Part shown: positions 57,654-61,846 of the stretch, piece after piece | How positions within the stretch are numbered: the stretch's first letter is position 1 | How the letters are laid out: the number at the start of each line of letters is the position of its first letter | Notes under the pieces: generated by a model | Databases searched by the model: none | What the model saw: only the letters and a program-made list of their open reading frames with translations | What the model was told of the DNA's origin: nothing | Position numbers and translations under genes: made by a program | Assembly: GCA_028713895.1 (NCBI GenBank) | Contig: JAQTNH010000001.1 | Coordinates: 1 to 61,846, forward strand | Direction: 5' to 3' | From: Candidatus Nanoarchaeia archaeon | Lineage (GTDB): Archaea; Nanobdellota; Nanobdellia; CSSed11-243R1 | Length of the DNA stretch: 61,846 nt

Positions 57654-59135
57654 ATGGACCATAAAAAGAAGATTAGAGAGGTTATAAATTTTGTAAATGC
57701 TAATTTCATCGCGGAACAAAAAAGGAGTATCTTCAATCCAGGCGTGCCGTTAAGGCAGATTTTGGATGAAAAGTGCGAATTAGACGCTTCAGAAGCGCAG
57801 AAATTTGTCACAATAACCACAACTCTCGCTTATCTTAATTCTATAATGGGCAATAATACATTGCTTAAGGGTGAATCGGGAACAGCAAAGACACAGCTCT
57901 GCAAGACAATTGCAAGCGTGTTATACCAGCTTCCTATTGAGTTCATGGATTTGGAAAGAATAGCAGGAACCCCAAAGACCACAAAAGAGGACATTTATGG
58001 AAACATAAACCTTGGAAAACTTACAAAAGAAGGGAAGGTTGTTCCGTTTTTATACCTGCCATTCTATGCTCCAATGGTAATAATTGATGAAATCAACAGA
58101 TACACACCATTTGAACAGAACATAATCAGGGACGGAGTTTCAGAAGGAGTCTGGAAGATTTCCGGAATCCCAATTGAGATTGCAAAACAGTCAGTAATGT
58201 CTGCTATGAACCCAAGTAACTATGACGGAGTATGGCCGCTCAACGAGAACCTGGCAGATAACTTCGCATTGCAGCTCCAGAATCCAATCTATAACATCGT
58301 ATCACACAACAAAATAATCAATAACAGCAGGAAAAACCTGAAGGCTCTCCTTGGAGATAAAGAAATCACAAACCAGATTGAAAAATTCTATGAAGAGAAC
58401 AAGGAAGACCCTGAAAAGATGCAAAAATTCATAATTGAAAAAACAAAAGACATGAAAAAGATCCTCGAGGAAAGAGATGTGCCGTTTATTGCAAATGGAA
58501 GCATAGATGAAATACGCACAGAAATCTCAAAACAGCCATTCGGCGCTGAAACAAAGCTTATCGAATACATGCTTGTTTCAGAGATGGAGCACAGCTACAA
58601 ATACGGGGAAAACAGAAGCGAGGACCCGAAATCTGATGAAACACACGATATGAACTATGTTTCAACAATGCTGCAGAGGCCATTGAAAGGAAGATTTGTC
58701 ACAGACATGGAAAATATAGCAAAGGCAATTTCATGGTATATGAACGAAAAAAATGTAAGCATTGACGCGCTTAAAACAGCATTTGTATATTCAACTGCAC
58801 ACAGAATAAAGCCTGAAACAGACCTTGAACAGGAGATTCTAACAGAAAGAAAACATGACGGGGAACCCTCATGCTATACACCTATGCCTGTAGAATATGA
58901 ATGCGCAAAAAAAGTATTTGAAAAGGCATACGAACACTACAATGACTTCAAAAATAATGATAAAGACACAATGTATGCTCTGCGAAAGGGCATAAAGATT
59001 CTTACAAAAGATGAGAAAGGAAGCTATGCAGATGCAAAAAAACTCCTAGACAGAGTAGACCATCCAATAGCAAAACGTGTACTGGATGATATTGCAGAAA
59101 GCAAACTGAAAGAACTTGGGATTGCTGGGGCCTAA
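57654..59135 (+). CDS. MoxR-type AAA+ ATPase
   Basis: 493 residues. Walker A GESGTAKT is at 73-80 and Walker B VIIDEINR at about 141-148, followed by the sensor region VMSAMNPSNYDG. This is the MoxR/AAA_5 group, hexameric ATPases that work with a VWA-domain partner to remodel or activate protein complexes. An added helical part (about 225-330) is longer than usual. TATA (gtttataaag, about 57601-57610) and GGGGTGG before the ATG give it its own promoter. The VWA partner gene follows at once. Confidence 0.92.
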   Translation: MDHKKKIREVINFVNANFIAEQKRSIFNPGVPLRQILDEKCELDASEAQKFVTITTTLAYLNSIMGNNTLLKGESGTAKTQLCKTIASVLYQLPIEFMDLERIAGTPKTTKEDIYGNINLGKLTKEGKVVPFLYLPFYAPMVIIDEINRYTPFEQNIIRDGVSEGVWKISGIPIEIAKQSVMSAMNPSNYDGVWPLNENLADNFALQLQNPIYNIVSHNKIINNSRKNLKALLGDKEITNQIEKFYEENKEDPEKMQKFIIEKTKDMKKILEERDVPFIANGSIDEIRTEISKQPFGAETKLIEYMLVSEMEHSYKYGENRSEDPKSDETHDMNYVSTMLQRPLKGRFVTDMENIAKAISWYMNEKNVSIDALKTAFVYSTAHRIKPETDLEQEILTERKHDGEPSCYTPMPVEYECAKKVFEKAYEHYNDFKNNDKDTMYALRKGIKILTKDEKGSYADAKKLLDRVDHPIAKRVLDDIAESKLKELGIAGA

Positions 59136-59163
59136 AATTATCCAACCCTTGAGGCGAGATAAA

Positions 59164-60927
59164 ATGACAGACCTTAAACCTTCATTTGAGCGGGTAAAGA
59201 CAAATTATAGAAGGCCTCCTGTCAAAGGACCAAGAGAGATGAAGGAAGGCACTGCGCTGATAAACCTGCTTGACTGCGAGGTATCAATAAACCCAGAGTT
59301 TGCAGAAGAGCTTGCCGCAGTAAAAGGCATGGATATTGAAACAATTCTCGAAGGGCTAAATGAACATGAGTTCGGACACTATATGGAGTTCCCACGGAAC
59401 CTTTCAATGAATATTTTCCTTAGTTATAAAGCCCAAAAAAAATATGGCGAAAATGCAGAGGATGTTCACGGCTTGTTTATTGATGTAATAGACAACTGCC
59501 TTGTTTATGACAGCGGAATAAGCCAGAACGACGGCCTGAAAAAGCTAATGGAAGCATCTTTCAAGAAATTGCAGGAAAATCAGTTAAGCTCAACTGCAGC
59601 TGCAATGGCCCTGGTTTACAAGGACAAATTGTGCATTGATATTGATATTGACCTGTCCCAGTTTGACAATAAAGAGGACATAGAAAAAGCAGTGGAACGA
59701 ATCAATGGAATGACAATACGTCCGGTAGAAGATTACGGGCTGCAAAGCTCACAGTTAATCAGGTTTGGAGATGCAATCGAACCCCTGCTTAAGCATGATG
59801 GAAAGAATAAACAAAAAAGAAACGGTTCAAACGGCAGTCCTGATGAAGGAATGTACATAGACAAAGAAGACATGGAAAAAATGAGCTCAAATGAAAAAAA
59901 GGCAATTGTGGATGCAGTCAAAAAACTTTCAAAAAGCCTCCCGAAAAGAATTTATGATGAAATATCTGAAGAATTCCTTGATAACAAAAAAGTAAACCCT
60001 AAAAAAGGTTCTGGAATCGGCAGGGGAAGTACAGACACAGGATTCGCAGACGCAAAAACAATCGAATACTACAGAACTGTTGCAAAGGAATTCGGCATTT
60101 TTATACGCCCGAAAAAGAAACTTGCCGAAGACAAAACTGAAATACCAATGCATATGACAGGATATTCCCCATCAACTCCAATCAACAGGGCACGATTTGA
60201 GCATTCGGGCGGAATGATAATCCCTGGAATCACAAAAGCTATAGAGGATATTGAGATTCCATGCGTTGCAAAAAAGGACTTTGTCCCGCGACTGCTCATC
60301 TACAAGGACGTATCAGGAAGCATGGCTGACCCGCGTGAAACTAAGGATTATGCAACAATTGCAGCTGCAATATTTGCACTGTCATACAGGCGAAGCGGTG
60401 CAGAAGTAGGGGTAAGCCTTTTTGATGACGGTTCAGACGAGCTTGTTTTCAGCAGAAAGGAGGACGAACTTCTTTCGGTATTATGCGGATACAAGGGCGG
60501 GGGAACTGAGATAGACATGGAAAGGCTGAAAAAGGATTTGGAACTCAGCGAAAAACGTTCATACATTAACAGCATGTCAGAAGAAGAAATCAAAAGGAAC
60601 CCTATGATGCGGGCGTATCTCAAGAAAAATGCGCGATTGAGCACGCCTCCAAGCACAGAGAGTTCCACAGATTTTGTGATAATCACAGACGGAGGAATCG
60701 GAAACCTAAGCGAGGTGCTGAATTTCCTCAGGGAAAACCCGCAGTACAGGCCGACAATAATCCACACAGGCGACTTTGGACTGGACATCCCAGGATATAA
60801 CGGGGAAACTGGAGTTTACGAAGGAGTCCAGGTGCTGAAGGCAAACAACAGGAAGGACATAGTTGATATTGCAAAGGGAAGCGTAAAGCGGAACCTTCTT
60901 TCAAAATACTATGTGGGCAGGGATTAA
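59164..60927 (+). CDS. HExxH-motif and VWA-domain protein, MoxR partner
   Basis: 587 residues. The N-terminal part has LNEHEFGHYMEF, an HExxH motif at 68-72, within a helical domain that also carries VHGLFIDVIDN. This layout recalls DUF2201-type proteins, which join a putative metallopeptidase and a VWA-like domain. The C-terminal VWA domain has an intact MIDAS motif, DVSGS at 382-386, and IITDGG near 506. A Ser/Asn/Gly-rich basic linker lies at about 210-230. The start is ATG 59164 with GAGGCGAGAT before it; the frame opens 16 codons earlier inside the ATPase gene. Confidence 0.88.
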   Translation: MTDLKPSFERVKTNYRRPPVKGPREMKEGTALINLLDCEVSINPEFAEELAAVKGMDIETILEGLNEHEFGHYMEFPRNLSMNIFLSYKAQKKYGENAEDVHGLFIDVIDNCLVYDSGISQNDGLKKLMEASFKKLQENQLSSTAAAMALVYKDKLCIDIDIDLSQFDNKEDIEKAVERINGMTIRPVEDYGLQSSQLIRFGDAIEPLLKHDGKNKQKRNGSNGSPDEGMYIDKEDMEKMSSNEKKAIVDAVKKLSKSLPKRIYDEISEEFLDNKKVNPKKGSGIGRGSTDTGFADAKTIEYYRTVAKEFGIFIRPKKKLAEDKTEIPMHMTGYSPSTPINRARFEHSGGMIIPGITKAIEDIEIPCVAKKDFVPRLLIYKDVSGSMADPRETKDYATIAAAIFALSYRRSGAEVGVSLFDDGSDELVFSRKEDELLSVLCGYKGGGTEIDMERLKKDLELSEKRSYINSMSEEEIKRNPMMRAYLKKNARLSTPPSTESSTDFVIITDGGIGNLSEVLNFLRENPQYRPTIIHTGDFGLDIPGYNGETGVYEGVQVLKANNRKDIVDIAKGSVKRNLLSKYYVGRD

Positions 60928-60928
60928 G

Positions 60929-61762
60929 ATGACTCTTTCAACAGCACAAGCTAATTTCGGGCTGGAAGAGCTCGCTAATATAGATGGTGGCATAAAGAAC
61001 AAAGGGAAGCATAACGAGAATAGCATGACTGAGAAGCTGATGGGTGCTTATGAAGGCATAGTATATGACAAAAATTTAGGATATCTTACTCATACACTGA
61101 ATTCAGAAATAGACAATAGTCTATATTCTTATTTTACAAAGAATAAAATTGAGTATTCAGAGCAGGACATTTCTGATCTGGTTGAATACGCAAACGTAAA
61201 TGATTTTGATAAGAAGGATGTGTTTGGATTCGGGGCTTATGTTGGTTCTTTGATTTCAATGCTCACTGAAAAGAACGAGAAGCTTGGAAAGCATACTATA
61301 ATAGAGATTCCTGAAAACCATTTGGACTATCTGGGAAATAAATGTGAGAAATTTGATGTTGTCAAAATAGGGGTAAATTATGGAAGTGGTGCTTTTGCAG
61401 GCGCGAGAAAAGGAAATCTGCTTTATGTTGAAGACTGTAAAGGGAACCTGTTTGCTTATGGTGCGGGCACACGTGGTGGAAATATTAAGATGATTATTGG
61501 GACAAATGTAAGTGGGGATGATTTTGCTTATTGTGCTGGTAGAGAAAGTGGAAATATTGGGGCAATTGTCGGAGTAAATGTAAGCGGATTAAGTTTTGCT
61601 GACTATGCTGGCAATGATGATGGAAAGATTGGCAAGATTCTAAAGAACTCACGAAAAGCTGACATTGAATACAATAAAATTGTTGATGAACTAAACAAAG
61701 AGTACAACCTTGGATTGCAACAGGTCAAAGTAAGAGAACCAATAGAGTGTGGTGAATCCTGA
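60929..61762 (+). CDS. Glycine-rich repeat protein of the MoxR/VWA operon
   Basis: 277 residues. A helical N-terminal part (about 1-140) is followed by about four units of 24 residues (146-237), for example LFAYGAGTRGGNIKMIIGTN and DFAYCAGRESGNIGAIVGVN, likely a beta-solenoid. The ATG lies two bases after the VWA stop. The N-terminus MTLSTAQANFGLEEL is matched by the next gene. No known family is recognised; a substrate or structural partner of the MoxR/VWA pair is an inference. Confidence 0.8.
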   Translation: MTLSTAQANFGLEELANIDGGIKNKGKHNENSMTEKLMGAYEGIVYDKNLGYLTHTLNSEIDNSLYSYFTKNKIEYSEQDISDLVEYANVNDFDKKDVFGFGAYVGSLISMLTEKNEKLGKHTIIEIPENHLDYLGNKCEKFDVVKIGVNYGSGAFAGARKGNLLYVEDCKGNLFAYGAGTRGGNIKMIIGTNVSGDDFAYCAGRESGNIGAIVGVNVSGLSFADYAGNDDGKIGKILKNSRKADIEYNKIVDELNKEYNLGLQQVKVREPIECGES

Positions 61763-61846
61763 TGACTCTTGCAGCACAAGTAAAATTCGTGGAGGAACTG
61801 GGTGGGATAGCCCCAGAAATACAGCAAAAAGGGACACATCGGGAAG
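61762..61846 (+). CDS. Paralog of the repeat protein, 5' end only
   Basis: The stop of the repeat protein overlaps a new ATG (TGATG). The 28 codons in the window give MTLAAQVKFVEEL then GGIAPEIQQKGTHRE, which lines up with MTLSTAQANFGLEEL...KGKHNE of the gene before it. So the operon continues with a second member of the family beyond the window. Confidence 0.75.
   Translation, partial: MTLAAQVKFVEELGGIAPEIQQKGTHRE

Noticed and set aside
1-61846. CRISPR arrays
   Set aside because: No regularly spaced identical repeats with unique spacers were seen; the repeats noted are gene-internal, tandem hairpins or promoter boxes.

Overview
The window is archaeal. From 27.6 kb rightwards it carries the RNA polymerase operon (rpoH, split B''/B', split A'/A'', eL30, NusA-like, uS12, uS7), EF-2 and EF-1alpha, CTP synthase, glycerol-1-phosphate dehydrogenase (archaeal lipid stereochemistry), archaeal-type NMN adenylyltransferase and deoxyhypusine synthase. 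Three tRNA genes all have introns. Promoters are archaeal TATA boxes, several placed for leaderless mRNAs, and many genes use a GGTGAT ribosome site four bases before the start. Many small unknown proteins, tiny zinc-ribbon proteins and an EF-2 P-loop reading IHHGKTA suggest a DPANN-type lineage; that placement is inference.

Left part (1-27.5 kb): an accessory island of mosaic composition. It begins with the tail of an IS3-family transposase, then a serine recombinase with two zinc ribbons overlapped by a small antitoxin-like gene. Next come a 1,956-residue secreted LamG/RHS (YD-repeat) protein with a membrane-protein gene 31 bases behind it, an HTH regulator, a ferritin-like protein and a GC-richer block with a STAS-like protein. 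From 14 to 21 kb lies an integrative-element cassette: ArdC-like antirestriction protein, HTH/zincin pair, N4-cytosine-type and MT-A70 methyltransferases, and a VirD4/HerA-like ATPase with a C-terminal nuclease-like domain. A very AT-rich kinase/membrane-sensor pair, small unknown genes and a PD-(D/E)XK-like protein complete it. Four copies of a 24-base dyad box, each directly upstream of a TATA element, tie the RHS, ferritin-side and kinase promoters into a candidate regulon.

Middle part (27.6-52.9 kb): the housekeeping block, mostly on the minus strand. Two unknown genes and a row of four tiny hairpins interrupt the NusA-to-uS12 order. Around it lie a beta-CASP nuclease, a CYTH protein, a VIT1/CCC1-like transporter, a tandem duplicated pair of unknown genes translationally coupled to NMN adenylyltransferase, and deoxyhypusine synthase.

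Right part (53-61.8 kb): two GNAT proteins, a MazG-like pyrophosphatase, a lipoprotein, a Fic protein bracketed by two matching dyads, tRNA-Asp and tRNA-Tyr back to back, then a tight operon of a MoxR AAA+ ATPase, a protein joining an HExxH motif to a VWA domain, and the first members of a paralogous family with a shared N-terminus. That operon runs off the right edge and, with the 24-base box regulon, is the best candidate for an undescribed system.
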